Source: Antedon mediterranea (lineage: Eukaryota > Echinodermata > Crinoidea > Comatulida > Antedonidae). Taken from it: DNA of 64,000 nucleotides. A program made the translations under genes and the position numbers. Below, in pieces: positions 11,705 through 23,872 of the stretch. The stretch is taken from assembly GCF_964355755.1 (NCBI RefSeq), contig NC_092672.1, positions 2,356,001-2,420,000 of the forward strand, given 5' to 3'. A model generated the notes under the pieces. It ran no database searches, was not told the origin of the DNA, and worked only from the letters and a program-made list of their open reading frames with translations. The stretch's first letter is position 1; each line of letters opens with the position of its first letter.

Positions 11705-12880
11705 ATGGCGACAGGTAATAAACATAAATGGTGTTTTTGTATTGCATTGAGAAGAACAATTTTAAAATGTTTTTTCTAATCTTCTCTTTTTCCCACTTTT
11801 TAATTTTTTTAGAAATAGATTTTAATGTGGACTTAGTGAACTTTTCAGAATGGTATGATAAAAACAACCTCGTAAGACAGCTAAAGGTTTTATACCACGA
11901 TTTAATTTCAGTAGCAGACATAGACAAAGCCAACACAACGATAGATCTACTGGATGCATTGAGGAAAACAGGACGTTTAAGCCGAGGCAATCTGGAGTTA
12001 CTTTATGAAACGATAAAAATAACACAAACGTTTGGAGCTATCAAAGTTTTTCAACAATCTTTCTTCGAAGTTCAAGAAATACAAATTATTAATTTCACCC
12101 CATATCGACACTGGATTGCAGATTTTGGAAACGAACTACGAAAGGCTGCTGTTAAGAAAATTGATGCACTCTTCAACAATCCTTTAAAGAATTATGAAGA
12201 CTCGTGGAGTATGATTATAGACTTGGAACAAAGACAAATACTTTGTGAAGAAAGAAAAGAAGGGTTTATTAACATTCTTAACAGAATTGGACTGGCATCA
12301 ACGATGAAATGCCTGGCACAAGGTATGTAACAGGAACGTGTTAGCAAACAAATAATTAATTGGAGAAGATTATAAAAATAGCCTATAATATGTGTAAAAC
12401 ATTCACTACGTAACAATTATTGTATATTTGTATTTTTTCTTGTTTGTTATTTAACAGAGGAAGTGCCGAGAAGTAGTAGTAGTGACACAAGAATGCAAAC
12501 AGAGGAAGGTAACTATAGTTATACTGTTATGTAGGACATTAGAGTCAAAATGATTTTATTGGTGAAATCAAACTAGAGAAATTAGTAATAGATTGATAAA
12601 TTAAATGAAATAAAATTAGTGATTTGAAATGTAATTATGGAAAGCGAAATAAACCCAAAATAATTCAATTTACCAATTCATTTTTTAAACTCAAACCATA
12701 ATGTTGTGCAGTTCAACAAAATCTCAATTCACTTTTAACATCCGGTGACGTCCTAGGCAACAAAAGGTAAATTAAATGTTAAGAAGGCAAACTACGCATA
12801 CAATAACCCTTCTTCTATTCCTTATGTTATAATAATGTTTTATCATCAGTATTCTTTAAAGTTAAAACAATATGCATACC
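10309..12880. repeat. Tract nearly identical to 61429-64000
   Basis: Aligned at a constant offset of 51120, I find only one mismatch inside (11688 g versus 62808 a) and one at the left edge (10308). The tract covers the upstream region and first three exons of genes A and C. It may extend further, but the second copy is cut by the window end. Immediately to the left, similarity drops and indels appear. Confidence 0.9.
10815..10914. repeat. 50-bp direct tandem duplication
   Basis: Two adjacent 50-bp copies starting ataagtttataatctt and ending acgagctgag / acgagctaag. The same pair is present at 61935-62034, upstream of gene C, so it predates or was copied with the A/C tract. Confidence 0.95.
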
Positions 12881-15477
12881 TGTAAGGAAATACAGGTATC
12901 TCACTTATGTGATTGGTGAATACGGCCACTGGGGCTTATTTCATCCTATTTCGGATTTGTGATAAATTTATTTTTCGATTTGCTGCCCTCTGTTGGTCAT
13001 GTTTTTAAAAATTATGCTTCTCTTCTTATCTGATTTATCCGTGGATTTATCAAAATTTGTGTTTGTCAACCTAAATTTACAAATACGTTACGGTACAAGA
13101 TAAGGAGTGAGCCTCCGTATATCAGAAAATAGTCTGGTATAACTAATAATAATTACTTGACTTACTTTAACTGAGTACAGTAATAGCAAATTATTATTAC
13201 ATTCTAATTCCCATACAATTATCTAGGCCTGCAAAAAGAACAAACAACTAATTAATAACATTTTTAAAACTGCTTTATATAAAAGATAAATTAAGATCAA
13301 CAGTTTAATAATTTAAAAATACATGTATTATAAAATATTATTATGTATACATTTCTGAACCTCTTTTTTTACATTTAGAAAAGATTGAAGAATATCTGCT
13401 GCTAACACAAAAGGAAAACTGCAGGCAGGCCAGGATATTTACACCAGAAACAATGCGTGGTAGATACACAGTTGACATTTCACAGATGTTTACCGATATG
13501 GAACTACTGAAAGAACGTGAAAACAATAAAGGAAGCAAACCAACAACATTGGAAGAAGTGGTAGATGTTATACAATCCACACCTGGATGTAAAGCCCTCA
13601 TAGAAGGGGAGGGAGGTATTGGAAAAACTACCATATTAAGGCATTTATCGTACAACTGGTCTGATCAATCAATTGAATTATTTGAAGGTAAAATTGTGTT
13701 TCTTTTAAGTTTAAGAGATTTAAAAAAAGATGACGACATATCTGATCTGATTGTACAGCAACTGACAGATTTCAATTTAGACACAGATCTCCCAGAAGAT
13801 CCACAGTTAATTAAGGAATTTATAAATAAACATGACAATAACTTTGTGTTACTACTAGATGGATTAGATGAATTAAGAATTGATAATCAAAGCGTAATTA
13901 GTCTTTTCAGAAAAAAAAGGTTTAAACAAAGTACTGTAATACTTACTTCAAGACCGGAAAACATAGATGAATTTATAAAAGAGTGTAACGTACACATAAG
14001 AGTTAGTGGATTCAACAAAGAGAGCATTGGAAAGTATATTGAAAAATACTTTAAGCATTTTGAAAATCAACAATTGGGAGAATCCCTTAAAGAAGAGTTG
14101 GATATTGACACTCTTTTGCCTGGGGAAAAACATCCAGAAGCATATTCAATGTGCAAAAATCCAATGCTACTTCTTTCGATCTGTATGCTATGGGAAGATA
14201 ATCAAAGTCTTCCTAGTGATAATACTGATCTTTTCAAAGAATTATTTCGTAGTATTTTAAATCAATTTAACAAACAAAAACAATGTGACAAAATTTTAAA
14301 ATTTGAAGACACCCCATCAAAATATGTACACGCTATGATTTTGTTAGGCAAATGTATGTATATAAACTTAAAACGAAATCAACTTTCAATAAAAATAACA
14401 GATTTGAATGATACACATTCCACAAGAGATATGATTGACATGGCCCTAAAACTTGGATTTGTTTACGAAGAAGCACCACTTTCAAAATCTAATTGTGAAA
14501 GAATATTTATGCCTCCTCACAAATTGATTGTAGAATCATTGGTGGGATTTTACATGTCTAAATTATTTGAAAGTGAAAATATAAAGGATGACTCAGACGT
14601 GAGACAATTACTTATACCATTGGGTTATAATGAATTGGATGTAATAAAAAGCGAGTATTTCAAAGTTGCGAGAAAGTTTGCACTTGGTTTCCTTGATGCT
14701 GCAACAGCTGGTTATTATTTAAAGCAATGGCTCACAAAACATTTCCCATTAAGAATGAGTAGTAGAATTCGGAAGTTTTTTTTCGGCATTAAGATTACAT
14801 ATAAGGAAAGATTTATTGCGAACATTTTAGACATTCAACATGACTCTTATGGACGTGTTGGTGTTAGGATTTGCAATCTATCAGCTGACGTCATCAATCA
14901 CTTGGGTACAGAATGTTCTCTCAAACAAGTTCAATTAGCATTACGTACTATCGATATCTTTGGTAATAACTTTCACAACATTGATGTTAATTCATTGTCT
15001 TCATTACTCATTATGTGTCCTAAGCTGACGACGCTTTACATGATGAATTGCAATCTATCAGCTGATGTCATCAATCACTTGGGTACAGACTGTTCTCTCA
15101 AACAAGTTCAATTAGCATTAGAACATCTCGATATCTCTTTTAATAACCTTCACAACATTGATGTTAATTCATTGTCTTCATTACTCATTATGTGTCCTAA
15201 GCTGAGGTACCTTGACATGAGGGATTGCAATCTATCAGGTGACGTCATCAATCACTTTGTTACAGAATGTTCTCTCAAACAAGTTCAATTAGCATTACGT
15301 CATCTCATTATCTCTGATAATAACCTTCACAACCTTGATGTTAATTCATTGTCTTCATTACTCATTATGTGTCCTAAGCTGACGTTGCTTGGCATGAGAG
15401 ATTGCAATCTATCAGGTGAAGTAATCAATAACTTGACCGAAGAGTGTTCAAACAGAGGCATCATGTTTTTAAAATAA
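11705..15477 (+). CDS. NLR gene A: DED-DED-NACHT-LRR receptor
   Basis: Four coding exons at 11705-11714, 11813-12322, 12458-12508 and 13379-15477. All three introns are phase 1 with GT/AG ends, giving 2670 nt (889 aa). Exon 1 codes only for Met-Ala-Thr. Residues 4-85 look like a death-effector domain (LLDALRKTGRL, GNLELLYETIK), and 86-172 like a second (IIDLEQRQIL, FINILNRIGL). A short Ser-rich linker exon follows. The NACHT has Walker A GEGGIGKT (267-274), Walker B LLLDGLDE (348-355) and TSRP (380-383). From about 689 there are three full 59-residue LRR modules plus a partial one. No signal peptide or membrane segment, so probably a cytosolic sensor signalling by death-fold contacts. An AATAAA lies at 15619. 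Paralogue of genes B and C. Ligand unknown. Confidence 0.9.
14872..15450 (+). repeat. 177-bp tandem LRR modules in gene A
   Basis: The start TGCAATCTATCAG recurs at 14872, 15049, 15226 and 15403, exactly 177 bp (59 codons, two leucine-rich repeats) apart. The last copy is partial. Copies are very similar at DNA level, with changes concentrated in the codons between CPKL and NCNLS and around the short strand before NNFHN/NNLHN. Confidence 0.95.
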
Positions 15478-18160
15478 TTTTACAATCCTATTATACTGTA
15501 TACAATTTATATATAAATATATATAAACATCACCTTTATAAACTCGCAGAACGTAAGTGTCAATTTGGAAATTCCCGTTAGAATTGCGTCTGTAATCTAA
15601 AAATGTCATGCAATCTATAATAAATTTTTAATCAAATCCGGAATAGATTATTTTAAAATTTATAATTTTGTCTTTTTAAGGAATAATTTCAAAGCAACAT
15701 TTTATTTTCTCAAAAGTGTGTTCCTCTCTCCTCCTCTCCCTTCTTGCGTCGAATACGCGTACTTCATCCATATTCATCATCTTCTTCCTAGACGCGCGCG
15801 TACAATCAAAGAGAGCTAGCTAGCTCTCTGCATATCTCTGCATGCTACATACGCGTGTACAGGATATTATACGTAAAATACTGTATAAGTTAGGCAACAA
15901 TTGTTGCTAAGTGATACTATTTGTATTTAATTACAACATGATACTGTGTGGTAGGAATTGACAATTTATATTCTGTGTGTTTATATTGGTATAATTCAGT
16001 TTTTCTTGGTTTTTCTTTATTTTGTATTTTCTACACATCTTTTTTAACAAATACAGCTCAAATACCAGTTCTTTTCCGATATTCTTGAGATAATATTTGA
16101 TTTGTGGTGAATGTGCAATGTATAAAGTCAGCTTAACTGCAGTCTGCCATAGTCATTCATATGTTTTAGTGATATTGTTTTTACTTAGTTTAACATTTTA
16201 CGTAGTATATTTATTTATAATCTATTTTAAATTTGTTCATATTTTGGGGGAAATACATGTTTAATAACGATGGTGGTATATGGTATTGGCAATTTGATAT
16301 AATTTATGTCTGATATAATAGACGAACATTTTTTATATTTCTTGTTTGTACAATTCTTTTGAAATTGGGCAATTTGTACGATGTATGTATATATATTTAT
16401 GATAATTTAATTAATGTAAGCATGTTGATAATATTAATTAGACTCTAAGTTAATAAATGTGCCAAACTGTGCATGGCAAATTTCATATTGCGTTAACTTT
16501 TACTTGATGATGACAAATAAAAGTAATAATGTTGTAATTATACGTTGTTTATCTTTTCTCAGCTTTTTTATGATTGAAAATAATTCATGTGATCAGAGGC
16601 AGATCCAGGGTCACATGATCTACCCTCTCGACACCCTTTATTTTCACCGTCTAAACACACCTTAATAATTATGGTCGCCCAGTCAAGATCTTGGACCCCC
16701 CCCCCCCCCCCCAAAGGGATATGCTCTCCTCAGGCTCTCAAATCTATTATTAGCGTAATTGTTCATAAATTCTGGATCTGCGCCTGGTGATACAGTATGT
16801 ATGTAGCCTAGGCCTACAGTATTTATCTGCGCCTGGTGATACAGTATGTTGGAATACAGTATTTATCACAAATAAATCTGAGACAATCATTTGCAGTGGC
16901 GGATCCAGGATTTTGAAAAAGGGGCCCAGGGCCTAAAGATAAAGTTTTCAATGGATCTAGTTAAAAAAATCGTTGTCGTTTTAACATCAAATTACCCTAT
17001 CACAAATTAAATACGGTCGGTACATTTTCACAGAACACTTATTTTTATTGACGTTATATCACGATTCGCCAATTTGATGATGGACAATAACCAATGAATG
17101 TTTGATACTGAGAGCAAATCGATTTTATAAATTAATAAAATAATAAATATTTCCAAACAATATTCAAAACAGCATTACTGTACTGGTACTAAGATTACCA
17201 TAAAGACGCCAACAGAAAAACAATATACATATTAAAGCTAGCTACCTTCATTTTGTTTACACATCGAATTTGAATATTACAAGAATAAAACATGATTATA
17301 TAAATATGAAGACAATAGTGATAGTGATGAAGAAGCTGTTTAGATTATACAGGTCACGACGAGATACTGATAGTGGTGATCACAACCACGTATATTGTGT
17401 ACAATGCCAGCTACCTACTTGAATATTACAAGATTAAAACATGATTATAATTAAATAATGAATACGATAGTTATGAAGACTGTTGAAGTTACTGAACGAT
17501 GATCAACGACGTATATTTTGTACAGCAATGATGATGCAATGCTACTAGATACATTTGATAACACTGTAAGTATTTTAAACAAATAAAAGGAAAAAATGCA
17601 AAAATATAAACATTATTATCCTGTTTGTATTTACAAATTATTAAACAACAGTATAAACTTAATAAACCGTACGCTAAGTCTTCTAAATCAGCATTGAAAT
17701 TATAAATAATTACAAAGTTTGTTTGCTCATGCAGGTATCAACAAAGCAATACCATGCAGGGGAAAATTTCATTTTTAAATTTTGTTTAGCAATATTGCTA
17801 ATCAAACTGATTTTTTGAGTCGAGAAACATAGTTTTGTATTGTATTTTTTGCTACACAAATTTAAAAATCTGTAGCAAAAAGATTGTTTTGTATAGCTTT
17901 TTGCTATGCTACACTGGCGAAATTATTCCCTGCCATGTATTTCCAATACCACCTTCATAATACCATGTTGTAATATACGTTTACCACGAAGTGCTAATTA
18001 TAATATTAGAAAAACTCTAAAAGACTCAAAATCTATCCACCACCTAATCAAACTGGAAGTTAAAAAAGAAATTTTATTTTTTAATAATTGCACAAATAAA
18101 GGAATGCGTTGCACTGAATGTTTCTTAATGAATAAATTGTATGTAACGCAATAAGTTATC
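15478..18160. repeat. 3' block of the NLR unit, copy A
   Basis: Collinear with 54940-57200, mostly with single-base changes and small indels. Copy A has extra material at about 17060-17180 and 17760-17930. It holds the probable 3' untranslated region, the poly(A) signal at 15619, a poly(C) run near 16698-16712, and MITE-like pieces. The palindrome agagagctagctagctctct lies at 15810-15830. No coding exon seen. Confidence 0.85.
16596..16790. mobile_element. Small hAT-like MITE
   Basis: CAGAGGCAGATCCAGG at the left and its near complement (ctggatctgcgcctg) at the right bound about 195 bp. A related end, cagtggcggatccagg, lies at 16895. Ends of this type are seen in hAT non-autonomous elements. 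I could not confirm an 8-bp target duplication. The copy at about 55973-56160 came with the duplicated block. Confidence 0.45.
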
Positions 18161-18171
18161 CGTGTGCTTGC

Positions 18172-18500
18172 CATGAATGGTTGCAATCTATCAGGTGACA
18201 TATAATCTATCACACGCGCAAAGAGTGTTCAAAGAGAAATGATTTTACAATAATATTGCATGTATATATAATTCTATATAAACAGCATATTTTTTTAACT
18301 CGCAGCACGTAAGTGTAAATTTGAAAATTCTTGTTAGAATTGCATCTGTAATCTATAAACTGCATGCTTTAAATAATAGATATTCAAACAAATTGGGTAG
18401 ACCTACAGTATAATTAATAGTAATATAATTAATATCATAATTTTTTAAGCAAAATGTTACTTTCTCAAAAGTGTGTTCCTACCTATAGCCTACAACTGAT
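18172..18500 (+). pseudogene. Relic of an NLR gene 3' end
   Basis: The sequence ggttgcaatctatcaggtga at 18179 matches the last LRR module of genes A and B. It is followed by a degraded caaagagtgttcaaa and then sequence like the gene A 3' untranslated region (aactcgcagcacgtaagtgt). The frame is lost by stops and deletion. The stretch 18500-18830 continues as a diverged copy of the intergenic block. This is the remnant of an older NLR copy whose body was deleted. Confidence 0.65.
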
Positions 18501-19206
18501 ATTGTTGCTGAACATTCTGCAGAGGCTCAGAGCACTCACAGTTTGAATACAGATAGTGTTTGTTGTATTTAGGTTGCAAAAAGTTGGTGGACCTAAAAAC
18601 TGATTCTTCTAATCCATACTCTTTAATATTAAACAGATACAATTATGATTGCCTGTACAAAACATCTTTAGCACTTTATTATTAGTTTGGTTAAATAGTA
18701 TAATATTTTAATATAGTAAAATTTGATTATTTCAATACATACATAATTTATTTTTTATGATTTTGTCTTTACATTATTCTTTTAACATTTAAACATTAAT
18801 TACAGGGAATTGTACAAAGCAGCAAGGATATTTCTCCATTTAACAACCACATTGGATTCGATGACATGACTGTGTAATGCATCACATTAAAGTCACATGA
18901 TCAAGTTTGTTAGTAATGTCGTAGCAAGGTCATTGACCTTACAAGCGGTAAACTTGGAAACATGAGATTTAGTAAATATGCACACACAGCGCATGGACTT
19001 ACTTTTCATTACTAGCCAATTGGGCAAGTTACATGTTTGGCCATATACCATTTTACTTGCAGAAACCAAACACAATTCATTACACTCTTTAATACAAATG
19101 TTGTCTAAGTGCAGATCTTGTGTTTTAAATGAGAAGAACAATAAATATTTCATATCACAATTTGCACAGATATTTGAATAATATTAGCAAGACAATTGAT
19201 TTCATT

Positions 19207-19382
19207 TTAGAAGCTAACTCCTCCACGTTCACGGGAAAATCCAATTCGGCTTTGGTTGAACACCGTCGAACTAAGGCCAATATGAATAGTGAAGCGTAAC
19301 GGTGCTTCCTGAACGTTTAGGTTCGAATCTCCAGTTGCTGTTTTGATTGCCTGAACAATTGCATTTTGGAATGCATCAACCT
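19207..19382 (-). pseudogene. Exon-like module, best-preserved copy
   Basis: On the minus strand a pyrimidine-rich run ending ...tcttttaag is followed by an open frame containing IVQAIKTATGDSNLNVQEA and ending RERGGVSF then a stop. This looks like a last coding exon. Shorter copies are at about 4.9, 57.25 and 60.63 kb, of which at least two are broken by indels. I do not recognise the protein. It may be a real exon of a minus-strand gene captured into the repeating unit, or a transposon piece. Confidence 0.4.
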
Positions 19383-19732
19383 TAAAAGAAAATGAAGAAA
19401 GACAGGCATTACTTATAAAGATCTCGGCTGCAGTAGTACCATGGTAGTACATAAGACACTTAGTGAAGTTTCTATGTATTGTTTTTATTGGATTTCAAGG
19501 GTGGAAGGTGAGCCTAGCTGATAATAAAAATGAAGAAAGACAGGTATTAGTTAAAGACCTCGGCTGCAGTAGTACATATAGACACTTAGTGAAGTTTCTA
19601 TGTAATATCTTTGATGCTGTAATTCATAGTAATTCATTATTGGCACCACCTGCAGCTGAAATAGTTTCCCAATCTCTTACAGTTAGTCACATTCAGTCTA
19701 GTGAATTAGTTCTTGTCAAAAAACATTCATCT

Positions 19733-19885
19733 AAAGCTCTGTCTACACTATCAAAATAGTTTGACAAAAAAAAGGTATGGTAGTGATATGCCCAAATATG
19801 GTAGTGATATGACATCATCATGTCCATATATGGGCGCATCACGTTTTTTTGTCACATAAAGTTTGATAGTGTAGACAATGCTTTG
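19733..19885. mobile_element. Palindromic MITE, copy 1
   Basis: Ends aaagctctgtctacactatc and an inverted tttgatagtgtagaca, with an inner inverted pair containing atatggtagtgatatg / atatgggcgcatcac. Same family as 20328-20500 and 27069-27195. TA-flanked ends suggest a Tc1/mariner-type target, inferred only. Confidence 0.65.
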
Positions 19886-20327
19886 CTAAGGCTAATAAAA
19901 CAATATAATATATAAAATAATGTGATTTTATTGTAAATTTCAGACAATAAAATAATATTAATTATGTATAGAGAAACAGAGAAAACAAATATAAAAAAAA
20001 GGAAATGAAAATATATTAAATTGTACTGTTATTCATAAAATGAAATTGATGAGATTCAACAAAAGTGGCGTTTTTTTTTTCAAGCCACAACAAGAAAAAC
20101 CCCTTTTTTCTAGGCCTTACCTGGTATGTCTTGGCATCTCTTGCTGTGTGTTGCAGGGGTGCGAAGTGAATAACGCCCATTCCATCTCTTGGCCTGTAAT
20201 CATATATTTATATTTATTTAAAAAATACTCCTGAAGAAGCAGTATGTACGTTGATTTAAAAGGTACATAATATTATAATAATGTTAACAAGGTAATAATC
20301 TACACATATGAAATACTCTCTAAAGCT

Positions 20328-20500
20328 CTGTCTACACTATCAAACTAGTGTGATGTGCCCAAATATGGTAGTGATGTGCCCAAATATGGTAGTGATGTGG
20401 CCAAATATGGTAGTGATATGACATCATCATTAGTATCCATATTTTATATGGGCACATCACATTATTTTGTCACATTAAGTTTGATAGATAGAGCTTTAAT
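20328..20500. mobile_element. Palindromic MITE, copy 2
   Basis: Starts taaagctctgtctacactat and ends agtttgatagatagagcttta. The inner motif cccaaatatggtagtgatgt is repeated in tandem three times, so this copy has an internal expansion absent from copy 1. Confidence 0.65.
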
Positions 20501-20813
20501 CATTATAATAAAACTAAGGGAACAAATAGTCATATTTTATTTACAGTAGCATCCTTTCTTTGGGACACTCCTTCAGGGGACATGAAAAAGGATGAAGACA
20601 CTTTGTTGGCTCCTTAAGGTGTCGACTGTACTATGAACGTTTCCTTTATTTTTATTCAATAACCAGTTAAGCTTGGTTCCCACAAGTGACAGTTTGGATT
20701 ATTCACTGCATCATCAAATATCTTGTGGTGTGCTAACGTCCTTGCATTGCTTCCATGTGGGATTAAGCTATAAACAAAATGTTTTTGTAATTTTTCTTGT
20801 ATGGCCTTCTTAC
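20501..20813. other. No recognisable feature
   Basis: No coding run or repeat structure recognised between the second MITE and the putative third exon of the FHAD1-like gene. Confidence 0.4.
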
Positions 20814-20885
20814 CTTCTCATGTAGCACCATCATGTCTGTGACAGGTGAGGCACAAGTGTTAGGGCTGCCACTAAGATTTGTCTG
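20814..20885 (-). other. Possible third exon of FHAD1-like gene
   Basis: Seventy-two bases between a cgcag acceptor and a gtaaga donor read as 24 open codons ending VTDMMVLHEK. The splice phase (0) does not match the phase-1 donor of the preceding exon, so this is weak unless exon 2 carries another indel. Confidence 0.25.
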
Positions 20886-21195
20886 CTGCGATGTGAGAAC
20901 GGTCCGATGAACTCACCCAACCAGTGGTCACTGGTTTTAAATAGGAAAAAAAAATGTATTAAAAAAAGTTATCTAATAAGTTAGGATATATTATGGTACT
21001 GTAGTTTGGTGCTTTCCATACATAGCTTGACAGTCAGGTTCAATTCCAACATTACTCAATAAGTTTAATGAGTGTAACCTTAATAAAAATATAAAACTAA
21101 TCTTTTGCAGTTCAATTTCAAGGTTTCCTTAAAAGCTAGGGGTAGAACTACTGTAGCAAATATTTAGTTAACAATTTCAACAAACCAATACTTAC

Positions 21196-23872
21196 CTCTT
21201 CTAGGTGGAAGGGGACTATTTGTAGGGCTAGCCTGTGTCACTGAGCTAACACTCCCTGCACTACCGCGTCGACTGCCTTCACTCGAAGGTCTAGGCCTTG
21301 GTGGACGTGGGGTCATGTTAACAGTAATAGGTTTACTAGATGGCTGCCATGGTGTGGACGACCAAGCCGATGATGTCACAGAAGGCGCGGCTGGTACGGA
21401 ATACGGAACAGTGATCGCAGGTAATTGAGAAGTCGTCCTCGGGTCAACACTGTTGTATGAACTTAAATGCGGGAAGGACTCTTGCGCTGATATTGGTATC
21501 TCATGGTTTATTGTCGTCAACGGTGAATTCCAAGCAGCACGCTGCTGAACGGGAGGGTACGTCACCTGTGGAGCGTTCTCGACGTCAAGTTGGTAAAGGT
21601 ATACCACAATATCCAAACCGAATAACGTCTCCCGGGGGGTGAACGTACAGCAGCATTCTGGACGCGGCATTCGTTGACGTACGTACCATGTGCGGTATTG
21701 AGATCTTGAAGGACGTAGCACATCTCTTGTTCACTGTACTCGATGAGCGCATGCTGAGCTTCTATTGCAGGTGACTAGAAAAAAACATTGGTAAATTGTT
21801 TCAAATACAATTTGAAAAGGGAAAGCATTTATAACATCCAGGAAACAAAATAGGATGTTAGAATTGCATAGGTGAACTCCTAACAGAAAATAAACTAATT
21901 TTTCACTTTTTAAAAATAAATCGGCCTTACTCGAAGGCATCTCGTTTTATAATCTGTGCAGTAGTATGTGAAATATACCCCTGGCCTATCTAAAAATATA
22001 CTTTATTAGTTCTCAATACAGTACTTTAATTTTAAAAATACTTATCAATAAAATATACTTATCAATAAACGTCAACATTTATTCAGAAGTTTTGAATAAA
22101 GACTTGAAAACACTTCAATATAATATTTCAATGTCTTTAAATTATTTGTATAGTACCGGTAATAATTCTACTATGGTTATATTATATTGTCAATTTTACT
22201 ACTATAAATGTTTATTTCAGATTTTTTTTTACTTTGTTAATAATATTACTGTACTGAATGACAAAACACAAAAACATTTGTGTGGTTAGTGTGTGTGGCA
22301 AATTAAAATTTAAGAATCAAATTCCTAATGCGTACAATTATTTTGTCTGCATCAAGTCAAATGAATATTTGAGGTAATACAGACAGTATTACTGTTTGCT
22401 GCTATGGTAACCATATGCAACAAATCCCTGGTAAATGAAGCAAATAAAATGATGTCATATTTAATATTAGATAACACTTGAATGGTTGAATACAATGGAG
22501 CAGAGAGATAAAGGTTAGACTTAATGGGTGACCTTCAACCAACCAAAGAAGAAGCATCATGAAAAATCAATATTTACTGTCTGTCATTCTGTCAAAGGAT
22601 TTACGGTAAATTCAAATATTTGTTTTGTAACTGTTTAGTGAAAGTCTGCTTTTCAAAAATCAAAATGTTTGTTTTGTTTAATTATATCCAATCATAATGC
22701 AGGATGAACATGCTCAATGTCAGGGGTCAGCATTCTGTGTCTATTGGCTACTAGTACTAGAGTCACAGCTCCTTTCAATTTAACTGGTATTAAACTGATT
22801 CATCAAAACAATAAATGTAAAACATATGTATTGTCCCCCAAAAACATAAAAATTTAAGATTAATTAAATCAAACTTTGATGTTATTTTGTAATTTTAATC
22901 AAGTTAATCACTTCCATAGAAAAAAAAAACGGAAAAAAATAATGTTTTCACTTATAAAATGACAAAATAAATGGTTCAATTCAACCAAAAACCCATTGGC
23001 TGGCACTGGCAGCCAATTTGACCATTTTTTGCTTTATAAATTCCAGGTAAATACCATTTTTTTTAATCCAATTTTTGGTCAAAGTGGATAACTATTATGT
23101 TACATTAAAATGGCTTATTCAGCAAAAATTTAGTTAAGAATTATTCTTTTCAGGGGGACAATAATACAATACAATACATCTTTAATAAATTAGAAGTATT
23201 ACAAACAAAGTGAATTTTTTTCATGAAACCCAATAAATATTAATATCAATTTAATAAACTGTTTCATAATGCAGTATTAATCCCACCTCTATACGTGTTT
23301 TAATAGAAAACGGAAAATGGTGATTTTGAAAACAATTTTAAAAATACTACAATTTTTTTTTACATTTTTGTGGGAAAGAGGTTGGTTTAGGGTGAAACAA
23401 AAAACAATTGGCAAATTGCGCAACATTAAAAAAAAAAATCATGCTTTTTATTGTACAGTAGCAAACTAGTTGTTTGCTATTTAATAGCAATGTAGTTGAG
23501 TTAGGTAATTCACCGGTGCTAACAGATTACTGTAGATGTTACAATGCAATACTTTCTTACAATGTCATAATAAAAGGTATTTTTGCTAGAAATCTCGAAA
23601 AGTTATATTTTAATGGTTTGTTTACAACATTGTATTATGAAGTGAGTGCAAAAGCTTTTTCTCACTCCAGGTTATTATTTTTTGGTGACCAAATAAATAT
23701 TTTAATAATAAGTTTTTTTTTCTCCAAAAATTAATTTCTATTGAAATGATTTGTGACCTACAGGAATGACAATGTCACACTTTTCTCGTCCGATCACAGT
23801 AACTGTTGGTGACAATGGTAGTCCACCCTCAGTGCTCTTCAAGAACCCCTTGACCATTGTTTATAATGTTCC
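21196..23872 (-). CDS. FHAD1-like gene, N-terminal exons, frame disturbed
   Basis: Exon 1 (coding 23857-23762; acceptor just before 23872) gives 32 residues starting MVKGFLKSTEGG and containing VTVIGREKCDIVIP. After a GT/AG intron, exon 2 (21774-21196) gives the rest of a forkhead-associated domain: HALIEYSEQEMCYVLQDLNT, then HGTYVNECRVQNAAV and GDVIRFGY. The order and wording match the N-terminus of FHA-domain protein 1 as I remember it. The frame shifts twice in exon 2: one extra C in the C6 run near 21640, and one extra T near 21599. It then continues as a Ser/Pro-rich tail to the donor at 21195. Both are single-base homopolymer insertions, so sequencing error and real decay are both possible. 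A third exon may lie at 20885-20814, but its phase does not fit. Most of the gene is not seen. Confidence 0.65.
21775..23761. other. Intron of FHAD1-like gene
   Basis: AT-rich intron of about 2 kb on the minus strand with consensus ends. No further gene or clear transposon was recognised inside. Confidence 0.5.

Noticed and set aside
12717-12771. Possible extra exon of gene A (cag acceptor, gtaaat donor)
   Set aside because: It is 55 nt and would shift the phase between exon 3 and the NACHT exon, whereas the four-exon model joins in frame.
13341-13655. Antisense open frames over the NACHT exons (also near 34.2-34.8 and 43.6-44.2 kb)
   Set aside because: Shadows of the coding strand. They lack splice support or protein-like features.
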